A stretch of DNA of 64,000 bases, from contig CM055092.1 in assembly GCA_029204225.1 (NCBI GenBank), positions 43,321,863 through 43,385,862 on the forward strand. Direction: 5' to 3'. A program made the translations under genes and the position numbers. Positions within the stretch are counted from its first letter, which is position 1. Every line of letters starts with the position of its first letter. Positions 11,795 through 23,324 of this stretch are shown piece by piece. The notes under the pieces were generated by a model. The model was not told where the DNA came from and did no database searches. It was given only the letters and a program-made list of their open reading frames with translations. Origin of the DNA: Diphasiastrum complanatum. Its lineage: Eukaryota > Streptophyta > Lycopodiopsida > Lycopodiales > Lycopodiaceae.

Positions 11795-12455
11795 ATGACA
11801 GCCGATTACGCAAGTTTTGGCAGCCTGCTCCGCCAGTTCAGCAAGCCTAATCTCAATGATTTTTTTATTTTTTTTGTTTTCAAATTTTTTGTTTTCAGTA
11901 TTTAAATTGCTAAATTTTTCTGAAAAAGGAGACATAAAAAAAAAAAGACAAGCAAAAATTGAACAAAGACTGATGAGCAAAAGTCAGAAAGTCATCAGCA
12001 TGGGACAAAGGAAGCACAATATTTTTTGATGGAAAATGACTTAAAAAATCACTATTTTGGTCAGATTTGGCCTATACAGTACCAGAAATCTTCGCTGAAC
12101 TCTCAGACTATACATCCACTCTAGATTTATCTAATTTGAGGTGGGCGAAGGTTTCTGTTAAGAGAAAATCTAGTTTTTGAGTTAGGCGAATGTTCAGTGA
12201 TATGCCATTTTGGGAACCTTCACCGAGCATCTTAATCTCCTTATGAACCTTCACCGACCTGCTAGATGATCTTAAAATATCAAAATTAGGTTGTCCATAG
12301 TTCAGATTTTTAAAAAAATGCAATTATGACAATACTTGGGCGAAGGACCCTCCTGGGCAAAGGTTCATCTTTCGCCAGCCCTGGAAAACATTCGTCTGAT
12401 AGGCTCAGAACCCCAGAAACCTTCGTCGAGATTTTTATAGCCTATTTTTACAGTA
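11795..12455. repeat. 3' non-coding region of gypsy element with CCTTCGCC motifs
   Basis: No coding sequence. Direct and inverse forms occur near 12150 (GGGCGAAGGTT), 12212 (AACCTTCACCGAG), 12246 (AACCTTCACCGAC), 12338 (GGGCGAAGGA), 12356 (GGCAAAGGTTC) and 12418 (AACCTTCGTCGAG). The motif is the same as that in the 5' leader, so the two regions could be divergent terminal repeats. Confidence 0.45.
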
Positions 12456-13179
<724 letters not shown>

Positions 13180-13629
13180 CAAAATTGTGAACAACAAACC
13201 AGTTGGTAGAGAACGCACTCTCAATGTGTGTGCATTGGGGTGGAGATAGTTGCACGTTGCTCAATCATGTAACAAAATAACGTGTAGTTAGTAACTCAAC
13301 CATCTGACACATTATGTAAATGCTTTCCCTCTACCTTGCTCTAGAATATATGGCATCCCTCAAGAACAATGAATTAAGGAAGAGCAATGATTGTCATACA
13401 AATGTAGATCACATCACACAGTCACCATAGCCACTCCTCACAAGCTCTTAAAGATGGCACAACAAATACTTATGGGATCATCACAATGCTTTGTTGTCAC
13501 TACTAAGCAGGCGTGGCCACCTGTTTCTGGGCTATACTGATTTGGATGTCTCTGTTGCCTTTGAGATCTCCTTCCCCGCTGATTCTACGACAGTAACAAA
13601 ACTAGGTTTTGCTGAAATTTGATCGCATG

Positions 13630-13830
13630 ATTGATAGGCACAAAGCCAGATTGGTTGCCAAAGGGTACAATTATGATGAGTCTTTGGACTGGTGGTAAAG
13701 TTTGTCTCAATCAGATCTACCCTATCAATTGCAGCAGTCCAAGACATGGAGAAAATCAAGTGTGATATTAAGAGAATCTTTTTGAATGTCAAACTTTTAG
13801 AGAAATCTGTCATATTATCATAGAAATGAA
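13630..13830 (+). pseudogene. copia reverse-transcriptase relic
   Basis: The plus strand reads DRHKARLVAKGYNYDESLD near 13636-13690, the conserved copia RT block that precedes ETFAPV. A frameshifted continuation reads VKFVSIRSTLSIAA and DIKRIFLNVKLLEK, recognisable as the mutated SIRxxLAIAA and MDVKxAFLNGxLEE blocks. No LTRs or other domains are nearby. It is an old fragment. Confidence 0.6.
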
Positions 13831-14366
13831 GCTAAAAATTTTTAAACTGAAAGATATTGCTACAGAATTCTATCTGAACTGGAGCAAGGTGAGGACAAAG
13901 AGGGAGAAGATTGTAGAATTGCCTACTTAGAGATGTCGCCATTACAGAAGCCTAGTTTGCTTGGAATCCCAGAGACTTTTCCGCTAGGGAAAAGCAAAAC
14001 TTTTGGAATTGAAGAGAAAATTCTAACACACTTCTTTGTTGATTTCCACCAGTGGAGTTGAGAACACTGATTCTCAAGGCTTAAATTTCAAAGCCAACAT
14101 GAGCAAGTAAAATCATGATATTTATTATTCAACGAACTCGTTTGCAGCAGTAAACTTACGGAAAAAGGATTAGCATATGCTCAAGGTTGCATTTATAGGG
14201 GTGCAAACCTAATCATTGAGGCCCCAATCAACATTAAAACATGATGGTGATCCAGGTGTCATGACAGTTTAGAGTTTAGAACTTGTGGCTCTCCCTCCAA
14301 ATGTTGTGGCATTCTCAGCTCCTAACCTCATGCACCCACCAAACCTTCAGTTGTGTAAGGACCAGA
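13831..14366. other. no feature recognised
   Basis: Possible decayed continuation of the copia relic in the first 150 bp; otherwise no supported gene, RNA or repeat. Confidence 0.3.
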
Positions 14367-14368
14367 TG

Positions 14369-14616
14369 ATCCAATCCATTTCATCATGCGGGTGGGTGCC
14401 AGTGCTGCTACTAGCAAACCCTCTGATGGTAAGAGACATTCAATCATTCGAAAGAAGTTTAAGCATTGTCGCTACCAAGATACACTAAATGAACCAATCC
14501 AATCCATTGCATCATGCGGGTGCCGGTGCTGCTGCTAGCAAACCTCTGATGATAAGAGACATTCAATCATTTGCAAGAAGTTTAAGCATTGTCGCTACCA
14601 AGATACACTAAATGAA
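14369..14616. repeat. tandem duplication, two copies of 123 bp
   Basis: Two adjacent copies share CATCATGCGGGTG, AGAGACATTCAATCATT and GTCGCTACCAAGATACACTA in the same order with a 123-bp offset (TACACTAAATGAAC at 14481 and 14604). A few substitutions and 1-3 bp indels separate them. Confidence 0.85.
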
Positions 14617-15361
14617 CGCTGCTCTTCTTTCAGAACATGATCAAATGTTGGCGATGTTTCTTCCAAACTGTGCAACCACGCACCTTGAAGGGATAGGACA
14701 AAGCAGCTTGTACAGCCGATTAAACACAAAAGAGCAAGCCAAATTTAGAAAGAAAAAAAAACTAAATTCACAAATCCACCATCCAAATTCCTCAACTATC
14801 AAGTCTTACCTCAATATCTTGCACCAGCCAATCCACCAGAGCTCCATAAGCCGCAACCAAAGAGCCGTGAAAGATGACATGAAGAGGAAATGAGTGCAAA
14901 ATGTACCGCCCATCAACCAAAAAGTAACGAAACACCTCAAGAGACACACGTGAGTGTGGAAGAACACCGCAAACAGCCAGTCAAGTGTAATAGCAATAAT
15001 GCAACATAGTTTTCGAGATTAAAAACGCATTTGCATCCACAGCCATAACCATAACCAAAGCTCGTTACCCCATTTGCATCCACATTCGCAGCCATAACCA
15101 AAGCTCGTCGGGGAGAGAGAGGACGGAGGGAGAGACAAAGACAGGGAGGCATATGTTTGAATTGGGGAGGTGGGACCAAGCAAAATACAGAATGCATGCA
15201 TGGGGAGGGGAGGATGATGCATGGGGAATCTCATACATGCATGGGGGATCCCATACATGTATCCTCCTTCTCACCTTTTTTGATTTAGAAAAAGTGTATG
15301 CATGGGTGAGGAGAGGAGGATGCATGGGTGCACCCATACACATGGGCACCACATGCGCACA
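14617..15361. other. intergenic, with ATGCATGGG-rich tract
   Basis: No gene seen. From about 15195 to 15350 short units with ATGCATGGG/GGGTGCACCC and GGATCCCATAC recur, including the self-complementary GGGTGCACCC near 15326. The tract leads directly into the AT microsatellite. Confidence 0.4.
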
Positions 15362-15505
<144 letters not shown>

Positions 15506-15513
15506 TGTATGTA

Positions 15514-15542
15514 CTAGAAAAGAGTGCCCATCGTTGATGGGC
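15514..15542 (-). other. Helitron A 3' terminus: hairpin plus CTAG
   Basis: On the minus strand: GCCCATC-AAC-GATGGGC (7-bp perfect stem, 3-nt loop, 15526-15542), 8 nt spacer, CTAG (15514-15517), then T at the insertion site. Canonical Helitrons end in CTRR with a hairpin about 10 nt upstream and insert between A and T. Confidence 0.8.
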
Positions 15543-15543
15543 A

Positions 15544-15581
15544 TTGGACGGTCGACGATCTTGGACGGTCGACGATCTTGG
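15544..15581. repeat. 17-bp tandem repeat inside Helitron A end
   Basis: TTGGACGGTCGACGATC is present twice (15544-15560, 15561-15577) and partly a third time. Related GGCCGATGATTTGGATGG-like units follow at about 15655-15755, forming a subterminal repeat region. Confidence 0.8.
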
Positions 15582-16421
15582 TGACGGGCGGTTCTAATGT
15601 GGTCTAAGATGGTGGGCAAGCTCGTTGATGACGGGCAGTCATCAATTTGGGTTACGGCCGATGGTTTGGGTCGAAAGTGGGTATGCCCATGGTTGACGGA
15701 CGACCAACGATCTAGACAACGGCCGATGATTTGGATGGCGGCTGATGGTTTAGGAGGAAAGATGGTCATTTACGGGTGGCCCACTATTCAAAGTAATATG
15801 TTAAGTCCGTCGTTGACTAGCGGCCTACTATTCAAAGAACTATGTTGCTCATGTGTGTGTGTGTGTGCGCGCGCGCGCGCATACGTGCATGTGTGCGAAT
15901 ATTTGCTTTTAGGTGTGTATGGGGGTGTGTGTGCTTATTTTGTATGCATGTGATTGCAAATGTCTGTTAATGGGTGGCCCACAGTTCAAAGTGAATATGT
16001 TGTTCATGCATGTGGTATGTATGTGTGTTCTTTTAGGTTTGTATGTGACGTGACGTGTGTGTGTGGGGGGGTTCATATCTAATGTGTGTATGTGTGTGTG
16101 CATATTTGATCTGTGTATATATGTGTGCATATGTATGTGGGTGCATATTCAGTGTGTTTAAATTGTATGTTTATGTTTATGTGCATGCAAGTGTGTTTGT
16201 GTATGTGTGTGTACATTTGTGCATTTTGTTTGTCAAAATCTTGGACACAAAATAAGTTTTACAAAATTTTGAAATACATCATACACAAAAAATATTCAAA
16301 TTCACTCATGTACACTATAAAATTGAACTCTTATTGGACATCCATAACCATCGAGATAATCTCATAACATTTTTGGTTAAGAGACATTTTAAATAGTCCG
16401 AGTATATATTTTCAACCAATT

Positions 16422-16660
16422 TCAAAACATCGTAAATATGTCATTACTTAAATCTAATACCATTACTTGGCTATACACCAGACTATCTAACGCTGCCTCA
16501 AAGACAAACACACTAATAGTGTTGCCATTCCTACAAACATATCTTAAATTACTAAGTAGCAAATCTACGTTTAAGAGCAAACGAAATCTCCGTGGATATG
16601 CGCCAATGGTGCTCTCTTCACTGATCAAATAACAAATATACAACTCTAACAACCAAATGG
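16422..16660 (-). pseudogene. unidentified Helitron-associated ORF, copy A
   Basis: The minus strand encodes a protein ending LDLSNDIFTMF that aligns without gaps over 75 residues with the C-terminus of the ORF at 27957-28319 (62 of 75 identical by eye). The frame upstream is lost: the DNA similarity continues to about 16710 but is interrupted by stops. I do not recognise the family. It shares sequence such as ISEES and GAYPRRF with its partner. Confidence 0.6.
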
Positions 16661-16816
16661 TTGTGCTTCAAAAGATATGCACTCCATCACCAAACAGCTC
16701 CTTAAACTCATGTTGTAGAGTTTCAGAAAATAATATTGGAGGAACGGAGCAAACCCATCACTGTTGGAGATTATGATTGTATCGTATGTGCAAAGATTCC
16801 TATGATGGGGGTACCA

Positions 16817-17662
16817 TTTCATTTTTCAAATAAAAAGAACAATTATGATTGTACTTATCAATCACTAAGAGTTATTGATTGCTTAATCCAAAGATCTATC
16901 AAGTTCTAGGTGTTAGATCTTGATCTAAATGCTTTACACTATGATTTAAGCAAGAGCAATGGATCGAATGATTAAAAACATGGATGAGTGGCCTCACACG
17001 TGTGGAGACAGTACTAGTATGGCCTGTTTATAGAGAGTAAAGTACTCAAGCTTAGAAATGCATTTTAATCACAAAAACACAAGACAAATGTGGAAAATAC
17101 AAGCAAGAATTTGCCAATGTCACATCAACTTCCCATTCATTTGGTTGATTACTTTACAAATCAAGTACATCCATGAGCTATGTACTATCCAGCAAGCCTT
17201 CACACGTGTGAAGAATGCCTAGTCATCCAGATCCACCAATGGGAGCCATATGTGCTCATTTCCCAAAGTTGACTATTCTCTTTGGCTAGAAAACAAAAAG
17301 CTAGTCTGCCACATTTATAGGAATATTTCCTATAAAATAGGATATAATGGAATCTTCTTATTTTATCATCTGGAGCTTATCCACAAGTGTGAATGGTATC
17401 TTGACATGTGTGAGTAATAACTCATTCACATGGAAGTCCAATCTATTTACACAAAGTTTGACCAATTTGACCATTTTCAAGATTCTACTCAAAGGTCAAT
17501 TTCACACTAGTGTAGATCAAGCTAATATCAATCTAACTTTATAAAAGTGACTTATGTACATTATTTCACACGTGGAAACAGACTCCACACGTGTGAGATC
17601 CTATCAAGATCAATTAACTTGAGATCTACAAGGTACATCAAGTTGGAAGTGATATTTTAACA
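16817..17662 (-). repeat. 3' LTR of copia copy 2
   Basis: About 846 bp, closely matching 23914-24763. Contains CACACGTGTG palindromes at 16995-17004, 17201-17210 and 17586-17595. The purine tract (GAGGAGGAG on the minus strand) follows at 17663-17673. The terminal dinucleotide at the left end appears mutated (TT for TG on the plus strand). Confidence 0.9.
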
Positions 17663-17675
17663 CTCCTCCTCACTT

Positions 17676-18221
17676 CTAACTTGGCAAGTTTAATGTACAT
17701 CTATCTACAACTCCAAGAGCATCTCTTAACTTGAAAAATGAATCTTTAGCCAAAGTCTTGGTTAAGATATCAGCTATGCACTCGGATGATGGTACATGAT
17801 GAAGTTGAACCTTCTTGGATTGCGCCTTCTCCCTCACAAAGTGATGATGAGCTGTCTCAATATGCTTTGTTCTAGTATGGAAGATCGGATTGGTAGCAAT
17901 TTGTTGAGAAGCTTGATTGTCACAATAGATGCAAGGGATCTCCTCGGCCTTTAGCACTTGAAGCGCCACCAAAAGTCTTCTTAGCCATAGGAGTTCTTTG
18001 GTTGTTGAAGTCAATGCCTTGTACTCGGCTTCACAAGAGGAAAGAGAAATTGTATCTTGCTTTTTGGAAAGCCAATATATCACTCCACAAAGAAAAGTGA
18101 CAAATGCACTTATGGATCTTCTATCCATCTTATCTCCTGCAAAATCTGAATCCAAAAATGCTCTCAGGTACAAGTTAGACCCTTGATAGAGAATGCCAAA
18201 AAAATCTATTAAAAGAGACAC
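17676..18221 (-). pseudogene. copia RNase H, copy 2
   Basis: A 181-codon frame with LDSDFAGDKMDRRSISAF, WLSKKQDTISLSSCEAEYKAL, IYCDNQASQQIATNPIFHTR, KHIETAHHHF and ADILTKTLAKD. It ends 14 bp before the 3' LTR, next to the purine tract. This is the best-preserved domain of the element. Confidence 0.88.
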
Positions 18222-18339
18222 ATCTAAACTCTTGGCACTTTTTAATGATGCATCAAAGGACCTTGCATATATTAACTTAACTTGCTTACACTATAGCTCA
18301 AATCTGGTCTAGTGATTGTCAAATAGATTAAGGAGCCTA

Positions 18340-18888
18340 TTAGCTTTCTAAAGAGTGTGATGTCCTCAAAGGATGCTTCATCACAATTATTAGTAACTTT
18401 ACAACTTGTTCCATAGGGGTGTCAATCCCCTTACAATCTTTCATTGCAAACTTTTCAAAAATGGAAGTAGCATACTTTGATTGACTTATGAAAGTAAAAT
18501 CACTACCTCTAGTATTTTCTATTCCAAGTATGAACTTAAGAAGTTCTAGATCGACCATCTTGAGTTCACTAGACAAAGAAGTTTTAACATTTCTTATGCC
18601 TTCACCATCATTTCCTGTCAATATGATATCATCAACATAAAGTACTAAAAGGATGATCTTTCCATCATTACATTTGATGTACAAAGAAGGCTCATAAGAT
18701 CTAATCACAAATCCAAGAGAATAGAGAAAATCATGCAACCTAGAGTACCAAGGTCTAGGTGCTTGCTTCAAGCCATACAGGCTCTTCCTTAAGTGGCAAA
18801 GCTTGTCCTCCTCACCATCCTTGATGAAGCCCTCGGGGTTGCAACATGTATATTTCCTCCTCCAAGTAGCCATTCAAGAAAGCATTTG
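18340..18888 (-). pseudogene. copia RT catalytic part, copy 2
   Basis: Carries PEGFIKDGEEDKLCHLRKS, LYGLKQAPRPW, LYVDDIILTG (catalytic YVDD near 18630) and FILGIENTRGSDFTFISQSKY. The upstream MDVxNAFL block is split by the frameshift near 18890. Stops and frame changes near 18340 lead to the RNase H part. Confidence 0.85.
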
Positions 18889-19500
18889 TCACATCCATTT
18901 GATAAATATTCCACTTGAATAAATTAGCAATACAAATGACAATCTGATGGTTACAAGCTCTGCTACAGGAGCAAATGTTTCTTCATAATCTATGCCTTTA
19001 GTTTGAAGAAACCCCCTAGAAACCAACCTAGCTTTGTACTTACTTGTAGATCCATCTTGATTGTACTTTAATCTATAGATCCACTTACATGCAAGTGGCT
19101 TCTTCCCATATGGAAGATGTACAAGATTCCATGTTTGATTATCTATCAAAGCATCAAACTCTACTTGCATTGCATCTCTCCAAACTTGTGATCTACTTGC
19201 ATCTTCATAACATGATGGCTCTTCAAGCATTGTGGTTAGAAAAGAGTAAGAGGTAGAAGGAGTTGTGTCTTCCTTTTGCTTTCATTTCTCAAAGTATGTG
19301 AGCCTTGAAGGCTCGGCCTTTCTCCTTGTGGATCTTCTCGGCTCCTTTGGAACTTGATTTTGATCTTCCAAAAGATCATTTTCAAGAGGCTCCTCCTCGG
19401 GTGTTGCAAGATCTTCATCACCTAAAAGATTAGATGCATTTAGAGCAACTTGTAACTTTGAGATTCATCAAATAAGACATCCTTGCTAACTTTTACTTTT
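18889..19500 (-). pseudogene. copia integrase-RT linker and RT N-terminal part, copy 2
   Basis: From about 19500 the original element resumes with a KVSKDVLFDES-like block. It continues through the linker (19421-19236, Arg/Lys/Glu-rich) and into RT at 19230-18889: WRDAMQVEFDALIDNQTWNLV, CKWIYRLKYNQDGSTSKYKARLVSRG, GIDYEETFAPVAELVTIR. A frameshift near 18890 separates it from the rest of RT. Confidence 0.82.
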
Positions 19501-19690
19501 CTTGAAATAGGATCGAATACTTAGAATTTGCTTTGCACAGGAACAAAAATCATGCTACACAATAAATAACACAGACAGAAAACACTCTCCACTGCAAGCT
19601 CACATAGCAACTGTATTTCTCCAAATGAAATTACACTGTACATATAGTTGTTCACTCAAGCAACCCATGCATAACCAAGGTTGCCGTTGG

Positions 19691-19728
19691 CGGGACGCGT
19701 GTCCCGTCGACTTGCCTCGTGGCGAGGC
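19691..19728. other. two adjacent perfect hairpins
   Basis: CGGGAC-GCGT-GTCCCG (19691-19706) and GCCTCG-TGG-CGAGGC (19714-19728), 7 bp apart. Each has a 6-bp GC-rich stem and a short loop. This GC-rich island stands out from the AT-rich surroundings. Confidence 0.7.
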
Positions 19729-19829
19729 CAACTGATTCTTATCCACTGATAGGACCCACAGTACAATAGCACAATGATTCTACTTTAATTCTAGCTCTCT
19801 CCCTTGAAGTAGAGTCTACTTTTTATACA

Positions 19830-21463
19830 GTCATATACATAGCTTTTGAAGTTGTCAAATGCATCTGATTTCTTCTTCAAAAAGTAGATCCACATCTTAC
19901 GTGTGACATATCATCAATAAAGGTCATTAAATAGAAGGTCCTAAGGACATGGTCCTCATAGGCCCGCATAAATCTATGTGGATTAGATCCAAGATGTTCT
20001 TTGCTCTTGCAACACCCTCTTTATTGAACTTCTCTCGATGCTGCTTCCCATATACACAAGATTCGCACATCGATTTCAGGCTATGGTAGGCAATCCTGTT
20101 ACCATCTCCAATTGTCTCATCAAATTGAGGCTTCCCAAGTTCAAGTGACCATGCCACAACTCAGTTTGCGATGGAATGGACGATACAAGTCCATGTTGCC
20201 CCTTGATTATAGCATTCACCCTGTACAATTTTGTATTGGGCTCTCTTACTCCATCCGCAATAACTTTGAGCTTTTGGTTCACATCCATCAGAAAGCAACG
20301 ATCATGGGCGAATTCTACTTTCAACTATTGATCAATAATGACTCCAACAAAAAGTAGATTTTTCTTCAAACCTGGTACATAAAGTACCTCCTTGATTATC
20401 CTGCTTTTGCCATCAGGTAGTTGGATTGAAACGGTGCCTATCCCCTTGATCTTGCACACCTCTCCATTTGCTTGTGAAACGAACATTCCATTATGGAACA
20501 CTTTCATATTACTGAACCAATTTTTGTTACCTGTCATGTGTCTTGTGGCTCCCGAGTCAATATACCATGCTTGATCATCTTGATTAGATGACAATGCAGA
20601 TATGAAGATGCTAGAGTCTTCAATCTCACCCTCATCGACAAGGTTACCTGCTTGTCTTGGTTTCCCCTTGTCTTGTTCCACCAGAAATTTGCGACATTCA
20701 CTTTTCCAATGGCCCTTTTTACCACAATGGAAGCACTTGTCTTTCTTCTTGGTCTTACTGAAAGACCCCTCATCCTCCTGAGACTTGACAAATTGCTGCT
20801 TAGACTTCTTCTTGCCCTTGCCCTTGCCTTGTTTTTGGTGTGTCGCAAGTGCCTAATCGTCAGTATTTTAACGTCTAGCTTTCACCATTTCTCGTCGTTG
20901 CTCTTCCTGCATCAAGATTCCTGTGAGCTCATCAAAGGTTGGCAATCTTTCTCTTGATGCTATTCCCTTCACAAACATCTGATAGGGCTCTGCAATGCCA
21001 CACAATGCATTGTGCACCAACTTCACATCACGTATGCTCTCACCAATAGAATGCAGTTCATCTCTCATTGTCTTGATTCTAGTCATGTACGTCTGAATGT
21101 GCTCTCCTTGTTCTATTCGGGCACTATTCAGCATTGACTTCATAAACATGATTCTGATAGATTTGACGTCTCAAACTGCTTCTTTAGCACATCCCATGCC
21201 TGTCTGGGTGTAACAGCATCACAAATGTGGGTAATGATGTGATCCTTCACTGACAAGTTAATGAAGGTCAAAGCTTTCCTCATCTTTTTGTCGAACACTT
21301 TGATATTTGCTTCATTTGGCGGCCTTCTCTCATCACCTGTGACGACTTCCCACATGTCTTTCTCCATCAGTATGTTTTTCATTTTGAATTTCAACACTGC
21401 ATAGTTGGAAATCCCGTCCAATTTGCTACTTTCACTCAAAATGGACTCTCCTATGTTTGTCAT
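19830..21463 (-). pseudogene. gag-protease-integrase of the foreign copia segment
   Basis: Several frames together encode the protein. Gag at 21463-21140 starts MTNIGESILSESSKLDGISN, and 20868-21149 carries RIKTMRDELHSIGESI and LPTFDELTGILMQEEQRR. A CCHC knuckle on the minus strand (CFHCGKKGHWKSEC) lies near 20735-20695. Protease AWYIDSGATRHMTGN lies near 20575-20530. Pre-integrase LWHGHLNLGSLNLMRQL and CESCVYGKQH lie near 20200-20030, and the integrase start HIDLCGPM near 19965. A few frameshifts break it, and it ends soon after the first integrase Asp. Confidence 0.75.
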
Positions 21464-21654
21464 CGCAAAACTGCTTGAAACTTCTGTCGTAGGCTAAAAA
21501 CAGTATGTCGAGGCCACTAGTGATGTCAGAAGCTGAAAATAATGACCTGCACTTTACCCTTACCAGGCCACTCACCACTTTTCCACCAATTTGAAAGCCA
21601 AATCGGCGTCGCCTTCCAAAATGCACTCAATCGTCAACTCCCAACTTCGTGTCC

Positions 21655-22139
21655 AGTGAAATGATGAAATCACTTTTGGTGTTTACAAAAGCTTCATATA
21701 CAAGGTTTTTCTTAGGCAAGAATTCAATCCAAGTGTATCTAGTACAATCATCTATAAAAGTCACATACATTAAAGCACCTCCATTACTTTCATGAGAAAA
21801 AGCATGTACATCCGAATGGATAAGATCTAAAGGCGAGGTAGATCTTGTTAAAGATCTCTCGTAGGAAGTCTTGTGTGACTTTGCAAGGCCACATGCCTCA
21901 CACACTTTGCCACACTTCTTGAAAGCTTTTGGTAGGCCAAAAGCTAGCTCCTTTGATGCCATGGATTCCATTGATTGAAGATTAGGATGGCCCAATCTTT
22001 TGTGCCAAAGTTCCACTTGAGTCAACTTCTCCCTAATCATATTCACACTTTCAATAGCCACATTAGCAACCAACTTAAAGAGCCTTCCTTTCTTAATGCC
22101 ACTAGCTATGCACTTATCATTTTTCAAGATGGAACACAC
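21655..22139 (-). pseudogene. copia integrase N-terminal half, copy 2 (cut)
   Basis: This holds the pre-integrase zinc motif (LWHKRLGHPNLQSM, CEAC) and the first catalytic Asp in LIHSDVHAFS, followed by TFIDDCTRYTWIEFLP. Homology stops around 21655, before the second catalytic Asp (no SDNGGE block). From there the sequence belongs to a different copia element. The second half of the integrase is absent from this copy. Confidence 0.82.
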
Positions 22140-23324
22140 TCCATTCTTGAAATGTACATCAGTCCATTGTCCATTAATTGACCAACACTGAGCAAGTTTT
22201 TTGTAATGGATGAAACATACAAAACATTATCAAGATCTATCCTCTTAGATGATCCTAAGCATAATGGAATAGATCCTATGCCATCTATCTTGCATTCTTG
22301 ATCACTAGCAGTGTAGATTGACTTCTTAGAATCATTACAAGAAAGTAGATTAGAAAAATAATGCTTGTTGAATGAGATGTGGGAACTAGCCCCACTATCA
22401 ATCCACCATGTCTCTTGGGTTGGTCTTGGTGTAGATGCTACCATCAAGGATGCGTTGAAGCCATCATCTTCCTCCTCCCCTTGTGCAAGGTTGCCTTGAT
22501 CTTCACTCCCTTGTGCATTCTTCTTCTTATAACATTCGGAAGAAAAGTGTCCTTTCTTCCCACAAAAGAAACACTTTAGCTTGGCTTTGTTCTTTTGCTT
22601 CCCTTTGGAGGTAGATCCTCCATCCTTTGCCTTGGCCTCCTTGCCTTGGATCTTCTTGAAAGGATGAGTCTTCTTTTTGCCTTTAGATGTGAAGTTTGCT
22701 TTCTCATCACCATTATGTAGTGATAAGGATCCCATTCTTGTTTTGAGGTGTAGGAAGCCTACTCTCCTCGGCCACAAGAACATTCTGCAATTTTTCAATT
22801 GATGGAAGTTGGTCTTGAATAGCAAAACATTGAACTAGATTAGAGAGCTCATCTCCTAATCCATTCAAAACTACTTGTACTAGTTCATTGTCTTGAATCT
22901 TCTCTCCTACAGATCTCAATTCTTTGTTCAAATATTTTATCCTTAGGAGATACTCTTGTCCATTTTCTCCACTTCCCCTCATGCTTTGCAAGATCAAGTT
23001 TCTTAGCATAAGCACTTTTGAAGTGTTATTGGATTCATAAATGCTCTTTAGTGAATCCCAAGCCTCTTTTGATGTGGTACAAGAAGCCACCTCCTTCAAG
23101 AGGTCATTGCTTACATTCAACTTTAAGCAATGTAGGGATAATCTAACCCTCTTCTTGTATTTTAGTTGTTTTTGGGCAGTTTGAGGCTCTTCCTCAACTC
23201 CTAAAACAATATCAAAGAGGTCATGAGCCACAAGTAGTGATTCCATCCTTACTTTCCAAATGGAATAGTTTGTGGATGTTAGTTTCTCACTAGATTTCAA
23301 CATATATCCACCCATGGATGACAT
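22124..23324 (-). pseudogene. copia gag and protease, copy 2
   Basis: Gag starts at ATG 23324 (MSSMGGYMLKSSEKLT, then NYSIWKVRMESLLVA) and runs to about 22713. A frameshift moves the rest to the frame 22825-22124. That frame holds a Lys-rich linker, a CCHC knuckle (CFFCGKKGHFSSEC) and the protease active site WWIDSGASSHIS, followed by the conserved LYVSSITKNLLSVGQL. A second frameshift near 22130 leads into the integrase frame. Confidence 0.85.

Larger units (their letters stand above)
7440..12430 (+). mobile_element. Ty3/gypsy-derived element lacking reverse transcriptase
   Basis: On the plus strand the order is leader, gag, CCHC knuckles, retropepsin, integrase, 3' non-coding region. Only about 300 bp separate the end of protease (10510) from the integrase zinc finger (from about 10811), so RT and RNase H are absent. 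I could not find an LTR pair; the outer limits given are approximate. Several stops and frameshifts interrupt gag and integrase. Both non-coding flanks are sprinkled with short copies of ACCTTCGCC or its complement. Confidence 0.8.
15514..16810 (-). mobile_element. Helitron A, 3' part (minus strand), truncated
   Basis: Read on the minus strand, this block ends in a hairpin, 8 bases, then CTAG followed by T, which is the Helitron 3' signature. About 600 bp (16025-16660) is a close inverted copy of 28060-28690 in Helitron B. It includes a conserved ORF and TG-rich tracts. The 5' part of this Helitron is missing: the copia element at 16817 abuts it, and on that element's other side lies a Helitron fragment in the opposite orientation. 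Confidence 0.75.
19540..21654 (-). mobile_element. foreign copia segment inside copy 2
   Basis: About 2.1 kb of a different copia family in the same orientation, with its own gag, zinc knuckle, protease and integrase start. No LTR pair is visible around it. The host element lost roughly 0.6-0.7 kb of integrase at the same place, so this is a replacement rather than a clean insertion. The leftmost 290 bp (19540-19830) are non-coding and hold two strong hairpins. Confidence 0.75.
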
